In this document: in pieces, positions 26,890 through 36,160 of the stretch
Numbering within the stretch: position 1 is the first letter of the stretch
Layout of the letters: each line of letters opens with the position of its first letter
Source of the DNA: an uncultured Eubacterium sp.
Lineage (GTDB): Bacteria; Bacillota; Clostridia; Peptostreptococcales; Anaerovoracaceae
Assembly: GCA_937900695.1 (NCBI GenBank)
Contig: CALCFD010000019.1
Coordinates: 1-54,149 of the forward strand
DNA length: 54,149 nucleotides
Direction of reading: 5' to 3'
Notes under the pieces: model-generated
Seen by the model: the letters and a program-made list of their open reading frames with translations, nothing else
The model's database searches: none
Told to the model about the DNA's origin: nothing
Made by a program: the position numbers and the translations under genes

Positions 26890-27151
26890 ATAGCTTATAC
26901 AGTTTCCATCTGCAGTCTTTTATAATATATTTAAGCTCATATAATCGCATAACTCCATTTATCACACTTTGACATCTATAAACAATACACTCTATTCCTG
27001 CAATTCGTTTCTTCTCATAATATAAACACTTGTATACTTTTACAGTTATCTCTTGTCCATCTTCCATTATTTTAAATTTGTAAGGCATAGGAGGATTATC
27101 CTCATATTCAAACAGTGCGATCATTTTAATAGATTTAGATACAATTTTCAA
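26888..27151 (-). CDS. small protein coupled to the Y-family polymerase
   Basis: An 87-residue basic, beta-rich protein with several cysteines. Its start overlaps the polymerase stop by 4 bp (ATGA type), so the two are translated together under SOS control. Small partners of this size often follow Firmicute UvrX/DinB-like polymerases, but I do not recognise this one and no function is known. Its end runs into the opposing terminator of the TetR operon. Confidence 0.72.
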   Translation of the reverse strand: MKIVSKSIKMIALFEYEDNPPMPYKFKIMEDGQEITVKVYKCLYYEKKRIAGIECIVYRCQSVINGVMRLYELKYIIKDCRWKLYKL

Positions 27152-28398
27152 AGTTTATAACCTCCCATCATCAAATAATTGCAATCATTTACTCCACCTT
27201 GCATAGGTTTAATATCTGAGTTTATAAATGCTCCACGATAAATACTATTTTCGCCAAAGATTTCTCTTATCTGATCTATTACTTGATCTAGTTTCTCATT
27301 TTTCGACTTATTTTGATAATCAAACATAGATAACTGTATTTCATCACCATCATTAAGTTCAGATAAGGATACACTCATCGCTCTAATTGGTTCACCGTGC
27401 CACATCTCATTTAATAATTTTTTAGCTAGATAATATACCTCCTCTGTCGTATTTATTGAAGTTGCAATCTTTACCTGATGACTATAGCTAGATAAATTAA
27501 AACTCCTCAAATGTACAGAAACTAAGCTTGCATACTTATTTAATTTTCTAAGTCTGCTACTTACTCTCTCACATAATGCTAAAAGTTCTAAGTAAATCTC
27601 ATCTAAACTTCGTAAGTCATATGCATAAGTAGTACCATTACCAACACCTTTTTGTTGGATATTGCTATTTGCAATAATGGGAGTATCATCTATACCATTT
27701 GCATAATTATGAATTAATATACCTTGACTTTTTAAAAATGCCTTAAGTAACAGGGGGTCAGCTTTAGCTAGTTGACCTATAGTAGTAATATTTAATTGTT
27801 GTTTTAGAATTTTAGCGGTAGATTTTCCCACATAAAATAATTTTTCAACTGGCACTGTCCACATTTTATCTTTTATTTCCTTTGACCATAAAGTATGAAT
27901 CATATCAGGTTTTTTTAACTCTCCAGCCATCTTAGCGCAAAGTTTATTTGCTCCTATACCTATATTGACTGTAAAGCCCAAATTATCTTTAATACGCTCT
28001 TTTATCTCTTTTGCTAACGCTATGGGATCTTTAATAGCTTTAGCTGAACCTGTCATATCACAAAAACACTCATCTACACTATAACGTTGTATACATGGTG
28101 AATACTCGCATAAAATTTGGTACATAGCCTCACTGCATAACATATATAAATCATAATCCGGTGGAAATACAACTAAATCTGGACATTTTTTACGTGCTTC
28201 AAATAAACTCTCTCCAGTTTTTATACCATATTTTTTAGCGGGAATAGATTTTGTAAGAATAATCCCATGTCTACTTTTAGGATCACCAGCAATTGCCGAA
28301 GGGATATTTCTCAAATCAATTTTAAAACCTTTTTCTAACAATGCCACTGCTGTCCAGCTTAAATAAGCACTATTAGCATCAACATGAAATACTATCAT
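27148..28398 (-). CDS. Y-family DNA polymerase (UvrX/DinB type)
   Basis: A 416-residue translesion polymerase. Catalytic acids are visible: Asp7 in FHVDANSAYLSW, and Asp109-Glu110 in RYSVDECFCDMTG. Palm, fingers, thumb (helix-hairpin-helix VGKSTAKILKQQLNITTIGQLA) and little-finger domains are in normal order. The C-terminus is of the ImpB/MucB/SamB type common in Firmicutes and their phages. A LexA box sits between the -35 and -10 of its promoter, so it is induced by DNA damage. Co-transcribed with the 87-residue partner. Confidence 0.93.
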   Translation of the reverse strand: MIVFHVDANSAYLSWTAVALLEKGFKIDLRNIPSAIAGDPKSRHGIILTKSIPAKKYGIKTGESLFEARKKCPDLVVFPPDYDLYMLCSEAMYQILCEYSPCIQRYSVDECFCDMTGSAKAIKDPIALAKEIKERIKDNLGFTVNIGIGANKLCAKMAGELKKPDMIHTLWSKEIKDKMWTVPVEKLFYVGKSTAKILKQQLNITTIGQLAKADPLLLKAFLKSQGILIHNYANGIDDTPIIANSNIQQKGVGNGTTYAYDLRSLDEIYLELLALCERVSSRLRKLNKYASLVSVHLRSFNLSSYSHQVKIATSINTTEEVYYLAKKLLNEMWHGEPIRAMSVSLSELNDGDEIQLSMFDYQNKSKNEKLDQVIDQIREIFGENSIYRGAFINSDIKPMQGGVNDCNYLMMGGYKL

Positions 28399-28420
28399 CT
28401 TATCTCCCCCCTGTATTTAC

Positions 28421-28449
28421 ATTTTAGCGAACATATGTTCTTTTTGCAA
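28421..28449 (-). promoter_or_regulatory. SOS promoter: LexA box within the promoter spacer
   Basis: The minus strand has -35 TTGCAA (28444-28449), 17 nt, and -10 TAAAAT (28421-28426). The spacer contains CGAACATATGTTCT (28428-28441), which fits the Gram-positive LexA/DinR consensus CGAACN4GTTCG in all but the last base. LexA bound there would block RNA polymerase. Confidence 0.88.
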
Positions 28450-28547
28450 GTGTTAATGTCAACTTAATAAAAAAAATCCAAAACTATAAATAAAGTGCTA
28501 TAATAAGCTTATGTGAATACGATAATAGATGAAAGGATGATACTGAT

Positions 28548-29135
28548 ATGGCTAATTCTAATATTACAAAAAAAGCTCTTGCCAATGCTTTAAAAGAGCT
28601 AATGCAAAGCCAGCCTTTTGACAAGATCAATGTCACAGATATTTGCGAAAAATGCAATATGAATCGTAAAAGCTTTTATTATCATTTTAAAGATAAATAC
28701 GATTTAGTGAATTGGATTTTTGATACAGATTTCATCTCACTTATAACTTCAGAAGATGAAAAGGTATCCTATAAAAATCATTGGGAATTAATCTATTCTG
28801 CATGTGCATATTTTTATGAAAACCGTGAATTTTATCATAAAGCACTTTTGATAGATGGACAAAATGCTTTTGTAAATCATCTTTGGGACTATTTACATCC
28901 ATTGCTACAAGATAGATTAACATACCTATTTGATGGAAATGCAATTGATGATTTCACTGTTAACTTTCTTGCTGATGCTATGCTTTGCAGTATAGAAAGA
29001 TGGCTAAAAGAGAAAAACTGTATGCCTGCAAATCAATTCGTAAAAAAATTGCACTATCTTATACAAAATGGTGCAACTGCAGTGTGTAAGGAGATGGATG
29101 AAAGAGGTATCATTCCAAGTAAACTCGACTATTAA
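28548..29135 (+). CDS. TetR/AcrR family regulator (DhaS-like)
   Basis: A 195-residue regulator. The N-terminal helix-turn-helix (KINVTDICEKCNMNRKSFYYHF, residues about 26-47) is the pattern of the TetR subgroup with a DhaS/TetR_C_3-type C-terminal domain. GAAAGGATGA precedes the ATG, and a TATAAT lies at 28499-28504 with a weak -35. It ends convergent to, and overlaps by 26 bp, the gene at 29110. It may regulate the radical SAM locus next door, where TGTC/GACA repeats occur; this is inference. Confidence 0.87.
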   Translation: MANSNITKKALANALKELMQSQPFDKINVTDICEKCNMNRKSFYYHFKDKYDLVNWIFDTDFISLITSEDEKVSYKNHWELIYSACAYFYENREFYHKALLIDGQNAFVNHLWDYLHPLLQDRLTYLFDGNAIDDFTVNFLADAMLCSIERWLKEKNCMPANQFVKKLHYLIQNGATAVCKEMDERGIIPSKLDY

Positions 29136-29982
29136 TATTGTTCAAATCTCCGTATAAGTCAAACAATATAGTATTGTAAATTTGCTCACATCTAGCTTTA
29201 AAAATGTATTTATAAATATCCTCTTTTGTATTTTGATCAATATTTTCTGATGCGATAAAAAAAGTAAACAATGGATGAAGCATTTGAATTTTTTCTATCA
29301 TCTCTCCATCTTTTATTTTTTTACAGTCTTCTTTCTTATATTCGTAATAAACTGAATATAATATCTTATTTTTTCTTAATATATTTGATATATCCTCGGC
29401 AGCCTCATCATATGAAATAACAATCATTATGTTATCAACTTCTAATGCCGACTCTATAAATTTCTCTGTCATGTCTTTTCCATTTACAAAAATTATAAAT
29501 GCACTTTCTTTATGTCTAGCAGCCATTTTTAAATCTGATACTTTATCTCTACTTGTGATTACACTCCAAATATAAATACCGTTATTTTCTCCTTCTTCTA
29601 TAAACTTATCGTAATTAGAAATATTTTTATCAGTATCTATATTCATAATCCATGGCTTTTTAATTTTGTTTTCTCTAATATATTTTTTTATTTTATTTAT
29701 TCCTAAGATACAGCCATTATAACCCAAGTTAATACCAAATCTCTGCAGTCTACCTTTATCAACATTTTGAATAACATCTTTAAATAATATATAATAGCCA
29801 CTATTTTCATCAAAAAGCATCTTTTGAATATTTCTAAAAAAGGCTCTTTGGCTATTATCCTTTGCAAACTGCAAAGCCATATCAACCAAGTTTCTAAGTG
29901 ATCTTTCAGAATTATCTTCTATATTTACCAGTGAATTTTTAACTACATTTTCTATAGCCAATCGTGCTGTATTATACCCCAT
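29110..29982 (-). CDS. radical SAM-like protein without the cluster loop
   Basis: A 290-residue protein counted from the ATG at 29982, which has AGGAG eight bases upstream (an upstream in-frame GTG at 30009 lacks a site). Residues 109-195 align by eye with the divergent radical SAM enzyme next door: PWIMNID with PWAILLD, FIEEGENNGIYIWSVI with IIRQGKELGTYMYIYT, ESAFIIFVNGKDMTEKFIESAL with CEFLSFTNGTLIDEEFCKDML. The CxxxCxxC loop and GGEP motif between them are missing; only Cys91, Cys220 and Cys265 remain. It should not bind a SAM cluster by the usual motif. It may be a regulatory or scaffold relative of the enzyme. Function unknown. Confidence 0.72.
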   Translation of the reverse strand: MGYNTARLAIENVVKNSLVNIEDNSERSLRNLVDMALQFAKDNSQRAFFRNIQKMLFDENSGYYILFKDVIQNVDKGRLQRFGINLGYNGCILGINKIKKYIRENKIKKPWIMNIDTDKNISNYDKFIEEGENNGIYIWSVITSRDKVSDLKMAARHKESAFIIFVNGKDMTEKFIESALEVDNIMIVISYDEAAEDISNILRKNKILYSVYYEYKKEDCKKIKDGEMIEKIQMLHPLFTFFIASENIDQNTKEDIYKYIFKARCEQIYNTILFDLYGDLNNINSRVYLE

Positions 29983-30060
29983 AATAATACTCCTAATAAA
30001 ACTATACACATGTTTTATATTTCTTCACATACATATTAATAAAATATGTACATAACCTCA

Positions 30061-30172
30061 ATGGACACAGTTTCTTAAGAGAGAAAAAAAGTAACATTAT
30101 TACCAAACTGTCCAAAAGTATGACACTGTTACTTTTTTGTCCAATGAAAATACATAAAAAACATCATATAAT
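30061..30172. promoter_or_regulatory. divergent control region of the radical SAM locus
   Basis: Arms AAAAAAGTAACA (30085-30096) and TGTTACTTTTTT (30127-30138) form a 12-bp inverted repeat with a 30-nt centre. The centre contains TGTC...GACA with a 9-nt gap (30109-30125), and GGACA/TGTCC copies also lie near 30063 and 30139. A TATAAT (30167-30172) 34 bp before the radical SAM start is a likely -10. The GGACA/TGTCC elements resemble TetR-type sites, and a TetR gene lies beside the locus. Confidence 0.5.
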
Positions 30173-30205
30173 AAACTCAATTAAAGAAAGAAAGGGTGTA
30201 AAAAC

Positions 30206-31537
30206 ATGGCAAATAACATAAAAGATACTATGCAAAATTTTGCATTAAATAAAGCGTTGAAATACATCGAAGGCAATCCAGAAGAAAATATTCCTAAACT
30301 TATGGCTTTAGTCGATAAATTTTCACCAAATGGTTGGTATCAAAGTCAAAGAGATGCAATAAGAGCCGTAATCGAAGAAAAAAACAACTGGTATCAGCTT
30401 ATGCTTAGGTTATATGAATTAGACCCTGAAATTAGAAAAACATTTTTCCAAAACTTCTTGTTTAATGCAAGTTTAAAAGGAAGTGCTATTCAAGAAGAAA
30501 CACAAGAAAGAGAAGGTTGTAATGTACCTTGGGCAATCTTGCTTGATCCAACATCAGCATGTAACTTACATTGTACAGGTTGTTGGGCAGCAGAATATGG
30601 TAACAAACTAAATCTTAGCCTTGAAACTATAGATTCTATTATTCGTCAAGGTAAAGAACTTGGTACATACATGTATATTTACACAGGTGGTGAACCATTG
30701 GTTCGTAAAGAAGACTTAATAAAAATTTGTGAAATGCATCCAGATTGTGAATTTTTATCATTTACTAATGGTACATTAATAGATGAAGAGTTTTGTAAAG
30801 ATATGCTAAGAGTTAAAAACTTTGTTCCTGCAATTTCACTAGAAGGCTTCGAAGAGGCTAACGACTCTCGCCGTGGAGAAGGATGCTATAAAAAAGTAAA
30901 AAAAGCAATGCAGCTTCTAAAAGCTCATAACTTACCTTTTGGTATTTCAACTTGTTACACTAGCATAAACTACGCTGACATTACAAGTGAAGAATTCTTT
31001 GATTATATCATAGACAATGGAGCTTTATTTGCTTGGTTCTTCCACTACATGCCAGTTGGCAATGGTGCTGCTACAGAGCTATTACCTACTCCAGAGCAAA
31101 GAGAAGTAGTATATAATAGAATTAGACAAATGCGTAATACTAAACCTATATTCACTATGGACTTCCAAAACGACGCACAGTATGTAGGCGGATGTATCGC
31201 AGGTGGCAGAAGATATCTACATATCAATGCTAAAGGAGATGTTGAACCATGTGTATTTATTCATTATTCAAATGCCAATATACATGAATGTACTTTACTT
31301 GAAGCATTAAAGAGTCCTTTATTTATAGATTATCATAACAATCAACCATTTAATGATAATATGCTAAGACCGTGTCCTATGTTAGAAAATCCCGAATATA
31401 TTAGCAAAATGGTAAACGAATGCAAAGCAAAAAATACAGATTATGAAAGTCCAGAATCAGTAGAACATCTTTGTGAAAAAACAATTCCATACGCAAAAAA
31501 ATGGACAATAAAAGCTGAAGAGCTTTGGAATAAATAA
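30206..31537 (+). CDS. radical SAM protein, function unknown
   Basis: A 443-residue enzyme. The radical SAM core starts at DPTSACNLHCTGCWAAEYG: Cys119, Cys123 and Cys126 should hold the SAM-binding 4Fe-4S cluster. TGGEP (160-164) is the methyl-donor amine contact, and the barrel runs to about residue 320. Downstream cysteines C330, C349 and C390 suggest a SPASM-like auxiliary cluster. An N-terminal helical region of about 105 residues precedes the core. It is the shape of peptide-modifying or sactionine-like enzymes, but no precursor peptide lies beside it. GAAAGGGTG precedes the ATG. Divergent from a relative lacking the cluster loop. Confidence 0.9.
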   Translation: MANNIKDTMQNFALNKALKYIEGNPEENIPKLMALVDKFSPNGWYQSQRDAIRAVIEEKNNWYQLMLRLYELDPEIRKTFFQNFLFNASLKGSAIQEETQEREGCNVPWAILLDPTSACNLHCTGCWAAEYGNKLNLSLETIDSIIRQGKELGTYMYIYTGGEPLVRKEDLIKICEMHPDCEFLSFTNGTLIDEEFCKDMLRVKNFVPAISLEGFEEANDSRRGEGCYKKVKKAMQLLKAHNLPFGISTCYTSINYADITSEEFFDYIIDNGALFAWFFHYMPVGNGAATELLPTPEQREVVYNRIRQMRNTKPIFTMDFQNDAQYVGGCIAGGRRYLHINAKGDVEPCVFIHYSNANIHECTLLEALKSPLFIDYHNNQPFNDNMLRPCPMLENPEYISKMVNECKAKNTDYESPESVEHLCEKTIPYAKKWTIKAEELWNK

Positions 31538-31585
31538 CTCACTTTAAAATTTCCTACATAATACATAATATACTTAATACCACTA

Positions 31586-31631
31586 AAAAGACGCTATATT
31601 TTTACTCATCACATAAAATATAGCGTCTTTT
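31586..31631. terminator. bidirectional terminator between radical SAM and ABC-F genes
   Basis: A perfect 17-bp inverted repeat (31586-31602 with 31615-31631), A-rich and T-rich at its ends, lies between two convergent genes and should stop both. Confidence 0.88.
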
Positions 31632-31633
31632 AT

Positions 31634-33187
31634 TTAAATCACCTTAGTTGTCCAATCTTCAATATTCCAAATATCAGTTACCACATCTTCATAAAATTCT
31701 GGCTCATGACAAACTAATATAACAGTACCCTTAAAATCTCTAATAGCTTCTTTTAAAACATCTTTAGCAACTTGATCTAAATGATTTGTAGGTTCATCTA
31801 AAACCAATAAATTCATAGGTTTTTGCATAAGCTTACAAATGCGAAACTTTGCATTTTCTCCACCTGATAAAACCCTAACTTGACTTTCTATATGTTCTGT
31901 AGTTAAACCACATTTAGCAAGAGCCCTTCTTGCTTCACCATTATCTAAATAAGGAAATTCATCCCAAAAGTCTTGTAATGCTGTTTTAGAGCTACCATCA
32001 TGCTCTTGCTCAAAATATGCAGGCTCCGCATAATAGTCAAGTTTAACCATTCCATCATATGGTTTAATAATACCCAACATAGTCTTTAATAAAGTAGATT
32101 TACCAAGGCCATTTACACCCTTTATAGCAATTTTTTTACCTCGTTCAATATGAAAACTCAATGGATTTGTAAGAGGCTCATCGTATCCAAGAACTAGATT
32201 CTCTGCCTCTACAACATACTTACCTGGTGCTCTTGAATATTCGAAATTAAATGACGGTTTTGGCTTTTCCTTAGATAACTCAATTTTTTCCATTTTATCA
32301 AGCTTTTTTTGCCTTGATTTAGCCATATTTGAAGTTGCAATTCGTGCTTTATTTCTAGAGATAAAATCTTCAAGATCAGCAATTTCTTTTTGTTGCTTTT
32401 TATAAGCCTGCTCAAGTTGTTCTTTTTTGATATTATACATATGCATAAAATCATCATAATTACCCGTATATCTAGTAAGCACAGCATCTTCAACATGATA
32501 AATAACATTTACTACATCATTTAAAAATGGAATATCATGAGATACCAAAATAAACGCATTTTCATAGTTTTGCAAAAATCTTTTAAGCCATATAATATGA
32601 TTTTCATCTAGATAATTAGTAGGCTCATCTAAAATTAAAATCATAGGATTTTCAAGAAGCAACTTTGTAAGTAATACTTTAGAACGCTGCCCCCCTGAAA
32701 GCTCTGTAACATCTTTTTCCAAACCTATATCACCTAAACCAAGACCATTGGCAAATTCCTCGATTTTAGCATCAATAGTATAAAATCCACTTTGCTCTAA
32801 CATTTCCTGAATTTCAGCTGCATCCTCCATAAGAACAGTCATCTCTTCATCAGAAGCTTCACCCATCTTGTCATAACAAGCAAGCATTTCTTTTTCAAGT
32901 TCAAAATAATGGCTAAATGCTTCTCTTAAAACTTCTCTTATAGTTTTTCCAGGAGTCAAAGTAGTTCTCTGATCCATATAACCTGTAGTAATATGCTTAC
33001 ACCAATTTATAGTTCCTGCATCTGGCATAAGCTTACCTGTAATTATATTTAAAAATGTACTTTTACCTTCACCGTTAGCTCCAACTAAGCCAACATGTTC
33101 TCCTTTATTTAATCTAAAAGACGCATCTTCTAGAATCTGTCTCCCTCCAAATCCATGAGAAACTTTATCTACAACTAATACGCTCAT
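31634..33187 (-). CDS. ABC-F family ATP-binding protein
   Basis: A 517-residue protein with two ABC domains and no membrane part. Walker A motifs GANGEGKSTFL and GVNGLGKSTLL, signatures LSGGQRSKVLL and LSGGENAKFRI, and Walker B LILDEPTNYLDE and LVLDEPTNHLDQ are all present; a basic, helical interdomain linker lies between. ABC-F proteins bind ribosomes in translation control or antibiotic protection; the linker is short and this one looks like a housekeeping YbiT/EttA-like member. Three ATGs are in a row; the third is best spaced from GGAGG, so 33187 is chosen. Confidence 0.92.
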   Translation of the reverse strand: MSVLVVDKVSHGFGGRQILEDASFRLNKGEHVGLVGANGEGKSTFLNIITGKLMPDAGTINWCKHITTGYMDQRTTLTPGKTIREVLREAFSHYFELEKEMLACYDKMGEASDEEMTVLMEDAAEIQEMLEQSGFYTIDAKIEEFANGLGLGDIGLEKDVTELSGGQRSKVLLTKLLLENPMILILDEPTNYLDENHIIWLKRFLQNYENAFILVSHDIPFLNDVVNVIYHVEDAVLTRYTGNYDDFMHMYNIKKEQLEQAYKKQQKEIADLEDFISRNKARIATSNMAKSRQKKLDKMEKIELSKEKPKPSFNFEYSRAPGKYVVEAENLVLGYDEPLTNPLSFHIERGKKIAIKGVNGLGKSTLLKTMLGIIKPYDGMVKLDYYAEPAYFEQEHDGSSKTALQDFWDEFPYLDNGEARRALAKCGLTTEHIESQVRVLSGGENAKFRICKLMQKPMNLLVLDEPTNHLDQVAKDVLKEAIRDFKGTVILVCHEPEFYEDVVTDIWNIEDWTTKVI

Positions 33188-33275
33188 CATCATCCTCCAT
33201 TTACTCTATTTTTAAAACATAGCAATAATAAGGATATCAGTTTATATGCTAGCTGTAAAGTAATACATTTTATTT

Positions 33276-33464
33276 TTAAGGATAATAAGGATTTGGTCTA
33301 AAAAATAGCACAAATAAATCAGCTATAATTCCTATTCCAAGTAATCCACCTGTAAACATATAAAGTATCCCCATTGCTGCTTTACCTTCATAAAATTTAT
33401 GTATTCCTAAAGCGCCAAAAAACAAACACAAAAAAATAGCAACCCATTTACTTTTAGCATACAT
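33276..33464 (-). CDS. TM2 domain protein
   Basis: A 62-residue protein with two membrane segments. WVAIFLCLFFGALGIHKFYEGK and the glycine-rich second segment are the TM2 domain pattern. The start is set at the ATG at 33464 because GGAGGAAG lies just upstream; a farther ATG at 33482 would place that site inside the gene. Function unknown. Confidence 0.83.
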   Translation of the reverse strand: MYAKSKWVAIFLCLFFGALGIHKFYEGKAAMGILYMFTGGLLGIGIIADLFVLFFRPNPYYP

Positions 33465-33569
33465 TCTAACTTCCTCCTTCAATAGTTTTATTTTATCCTA
33501 AAAGCTAAACATTTAAAATATATCTATTGGCAAAATAAAACGCATTTATTTGCTACTTTAGCAAAATTA

Positions 33570-33602
33570 TAAAAAAAAACAGCCATTCCTAAAAATAGCT
33601 GT
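33570..33602 (-). terminator. intrinsic terminator of the PhnA-like gene
   Basis: Minus-strand ACAGCTATT and AATGGCTGT pair (33579-33587 with 33594-33602, one mismatch), then nine T. Confidence 0.8.
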
Positions 33603-33616
33603 AATTTTTGGCATTA

Positions 33617-33958
33617 TTAAATTTTTTTAACCACTTCTGATTTAAGCTTCATAGCTCCAAACCCATCAATCTTACATTCGATATTGTGACCATCTGAAGC
33701 TTCAGGTACAAGTCTGATATTTTTAACCTTTGTACCTATTTTAATCGATGATGAGCTACCCTTAACCTTTAAATCACGTATTACTGTAACTGAGTCTCCA
33801 TCGCTAAGCACATTGCCATTGGCATCTTTTATAACTTCTTCAGACTCTTCTTCTGAAAGCAATGTCCATTCGTATGCACACTCAGGGCAAATCAACAATG
33901 CTCCATCTTCATAAGTGTATTCAGATCCACACTTTGGACAATTTGGTAATGTATTCAT
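33617..33958 (-). CDS. PhnA/YjdM family zinc-ribbon protein
   Basis: A 113-residue protein of the PhnA-like family. CPKCGSEYTYEDGALLICPEC near the N-terminus holds four zinc-binding cysteines, and the conserved C-terminal domain begins VIKDANGNVLSDGDSVTVIRDLKVKG. Despite its name the family has no proven phosphonate role. The ATG at 33958 is chosen because GAGGAG lies upstream; an earlier ATG overlaps that site. Stands alone. Confidence 0.92.
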   Translation of the reverse strand: MNTLPNCPKCGSEYTYEDGALLICPECAYEWTLLSEEESEEVIKDANGNVLSDGDSVTVIRDLKVKGSSSSIKIGTKVKNIRLVPEASDGHNIECKIDGFGAMKLKSEVVKKI

Positions 33959-34035
33959 ATTTTTTCTCCTCATATCTTTATTTATAATCGTCTTATTATC
34001 ACATAGATATATGTATAAATCAAGAATAATATACT

Positions 34036-35067
34036 TTAATTAAATCTACTTTGTAAGCTTTCAACTAATGACCAAAGTTCTTTACTTAAAATAAAAAATA
34101 CTTTTTCAAATGGATTTACCATAATTCCATCAAGTTTCTGTTCATAATTTCTTGCTATATTTATAACTTCAAGCAATGAGATATATTCATTTGTAAATTC
34201 CTCTCCATAGCAATCTAAAAACTTTCTATTTGAAAAAACAGGTAAAAACCTTCCCTCTTCATTTTCTAAAATTTCTAAATTTCTATTTTCATCATTTTTA
34301 CAAAGTACCCAAACCTTACTATCTCTTAATATCTCAAGTAAATATAATAAATAGTCTTTACTTCTATAACTTATAAAGGCTTCAATAGCCTCTTCTAAAA
34401 TCTGACCATCTTCTAAATCCTCTATATCTAGCGTCAAATTTTCATCATAAAATACTATATTACAAACTACCTGTTTATCTTTAGTCTCTTGAGCTACAAA
34501 TTTCACCTCATCACCCTTATGAACCCCAAAATCTTGATCGGGTTCATTTAAAAGGATACCCATAAAATACATATCTTTAAGACCTGTTACACGCACCCAA
34601 CAACCTTCTGGCGTCATACTTTCTTTTACAAATCTAACTAAAATATCATCTATAAAATATTGATGCCTACACTGATCTAAAAAGCTCATCTGTCTCATTA
34701 TTTCAATTTCGTTAGAAACCTCAAAAGTTTCCTTGAGAATGGCTAAATGTTCTTTAAACTGATTTGCAAGTCCACCATCTTCATCTCCTAAAAAGATACA
34801 TTCTTCATTTTCTACACTATCTATTCTGAAAGTTACTCTAATATTTTCTGATGGTGTTTCTACCCATGATTTTTCATTTTCTGTAAAAACAAAGCCTAAC
34901 ATTTCAAGAGACAAACCTGATTCTCGATCATAGTAACCATAAACTAAAACACCAAAAGCCTCTTTGCTTTCTGGAAAATCTTTTAGCGATTCAATAATAG
35001 CATCTCCTATTGGGACTATTACAAAATGATTGTAAAACGCCCTAAATCCTAGCTGTGCATAATTCAT
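34036..35067 (-). CDS. protein with C-terminal SseB-like domain
   Basis: A 343-residue soluble protein. The last 110 residues (VWVLCKNDENRNLEILENEE, LPVFSNRKFLDCYG, DGIMVNPFEKVFFILSKELW) resemble the SseB N-terminal domain found in many Gram-positive hypothetical proteins. The first 220 residues are acidic and mixed alpha/beta with no domain I recognise. Function unknown. Follows the lipoprotein gene by 12 bp, probably in one transcript. Confidence 0.75.
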   Translation of the reverse strand: MNYAQLGFRAFYNHFVIVPIGDAIIESLKDFPESKEAFGVLVYGYYDRESGLSLEMLGFVFTENEKSWVETPSENIRVTFRIDSVENEECIFLGDEDGGLANQFKEHLAILKETFEVSNEIEIMRQMSFLDQCRHQYFIDDILVRFVKESMTPEGCWVRVTGLKDMYFMGILLNEPDQDFGVHKGDEVKFVAQETKDKQVVCNIVFYDENLTLDIEDLEDGQILEEAIEAFISYRSKDYLLYLLEILRDSKVWVLCKNDENRNLEILENEEGRFLPVFSNRKFLDCYGEEFTNEYISLLEVINIARNYEQKLDGIMVNPFEKVFFILSKELWSLVESLQSRFN

Positions 35068-35079
35068 ACAATTACTCCC

Positions 35080-36135
35080 CTATTTAACTATTTTATAGTT
35101 TCCATTCATAGCACGAGGTTCACCTAAAGGTAACCCTGTATCTGAAGGCCATATCATTTCTGTAATTTTTACTTTGATTTTTTTACCATTATATTTTGAC
35201 GGATTCTTCAAATTATCAAGTTCGATCATTTTTGCTTCTCCCGCATGAGATCCTTGTCCATCACCACTAATAGCAGTAATGCTTATTTTTTTATCAAAAA
35301 CTAATAAAGCAAATTTTTCACTTGTATCTGCATACCCGCTATTAGGGTCTTGTATTCCCTGAAGCTTTAGTACTTCATTATATGATAAGTATTTTAATGT
35401 ACCCTGAAAAACAGTCTTATTATCAACTTTAGCTCCCATATCTTTCTTTGATTTTTCTGAATCTTTAGTTGCTGGCTTTTGCTCTTCTTTTGATTTATTC
35501 AAATCAATTTTGCCAGCCTTTAAATCCTCTAATGGTGATAAATCTTTTACTTCATACCAAATGATTTCAACACTTTCACCATCGTCTACATTTTCAGTTC
35601 CTAAGATATAATCTTTTATCTTTGTATTTTTTAAAACTGCTGTTCCATCCTCTTTAATTTGTAAATTTACTCTTATAATTTCAAACTTACCATTACCTGA
35701 AGATCCCTGATTTAAAATAATTCCATCTTTATTGTTTGATGCAGCTAAACCACCTCTAAATCCACCTATGCTAGCAACGCCTGTTGCTATAGTTTCAGAA
35801 GGCGATAAAAACTTGTCATTTTCTTTATCATAATAAAATACTTTATTATATTCTAAACCAAATGACTTATCGATTTTTTGAATTATAAGCTCTGGGATTT
35901 CATCATCATCCATATACGCAAACGCATATTTATACTCATATGACGGGTTTTCAACTCCAGCATCATCTATTGCAAAATCAATTTTATCACATTCTTTAAT
36001 CTGTTCTTCATAAAGTGTTGCAACTTTTTCGAGAGGATTTTCCTCTTTTTTAGTTTCTTCTGCTTTTTGACCACAACTTGCAAAAGTCAATGTTACAGCC
36101 ATAACTAACGCTAATAATATTCTTCCTTTTTTCAT
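35080..36135 (-). CDS. secreted lipoprotein, function unknown
   Basis: A 351-residue protein. Residues 1-20 are a signal peptide and FASC gives a lipobox with Cys21. A Lys/Glu-rich spacer follows, then two segments: one with FAYMDDDEIPELIIQ (about residues 72-86), a calcium-like or repeat-type motif seen in secreted Clostridia proteins, and one from about residue 240. They are separated by a charged low-complexity linker (KSKEEQKPATKDSEKSKKD). Membrane-anchored and external. GAGGTTA precedes the ATG. Lies between the surface protein gene and the SseB-like gene, all on one strand. Confidence 0.8.
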   Translation of the reverse strand: MKKGRILLALVMAVTLTFASCGQKAEETKKEENPLEKVATLYEEQIKECDKIDFAIDDAGVENPSYEYKYAFAYMDDDEIPELIIQKIDKSFGLEYNKVFYYDKENDKFLSPSETIATGVASIGGFRGGLAASNNKDGIILNQGSSGNGKFEIIRVNLQIKEDGTAVLKNTKIKDYILGTENVDDGESVEIIWYEVKDLSPLEDLKAGKIDLNKSKEEQKPATKDSEKSKKDMGAKVDNKTVFQGTLKYLSYNEVLKLQGIQDPNSGYADTSEKFALLVFDKKISITAISGDGQGSHAGEAKMIELDNLKNPSKYNGKKIKVKITEMIWPSDTGLPLGEPRAMNGNYKIVK

Positions 36136-36160
36136 AATTAACCTCTTTTTTAAGTTCTAG

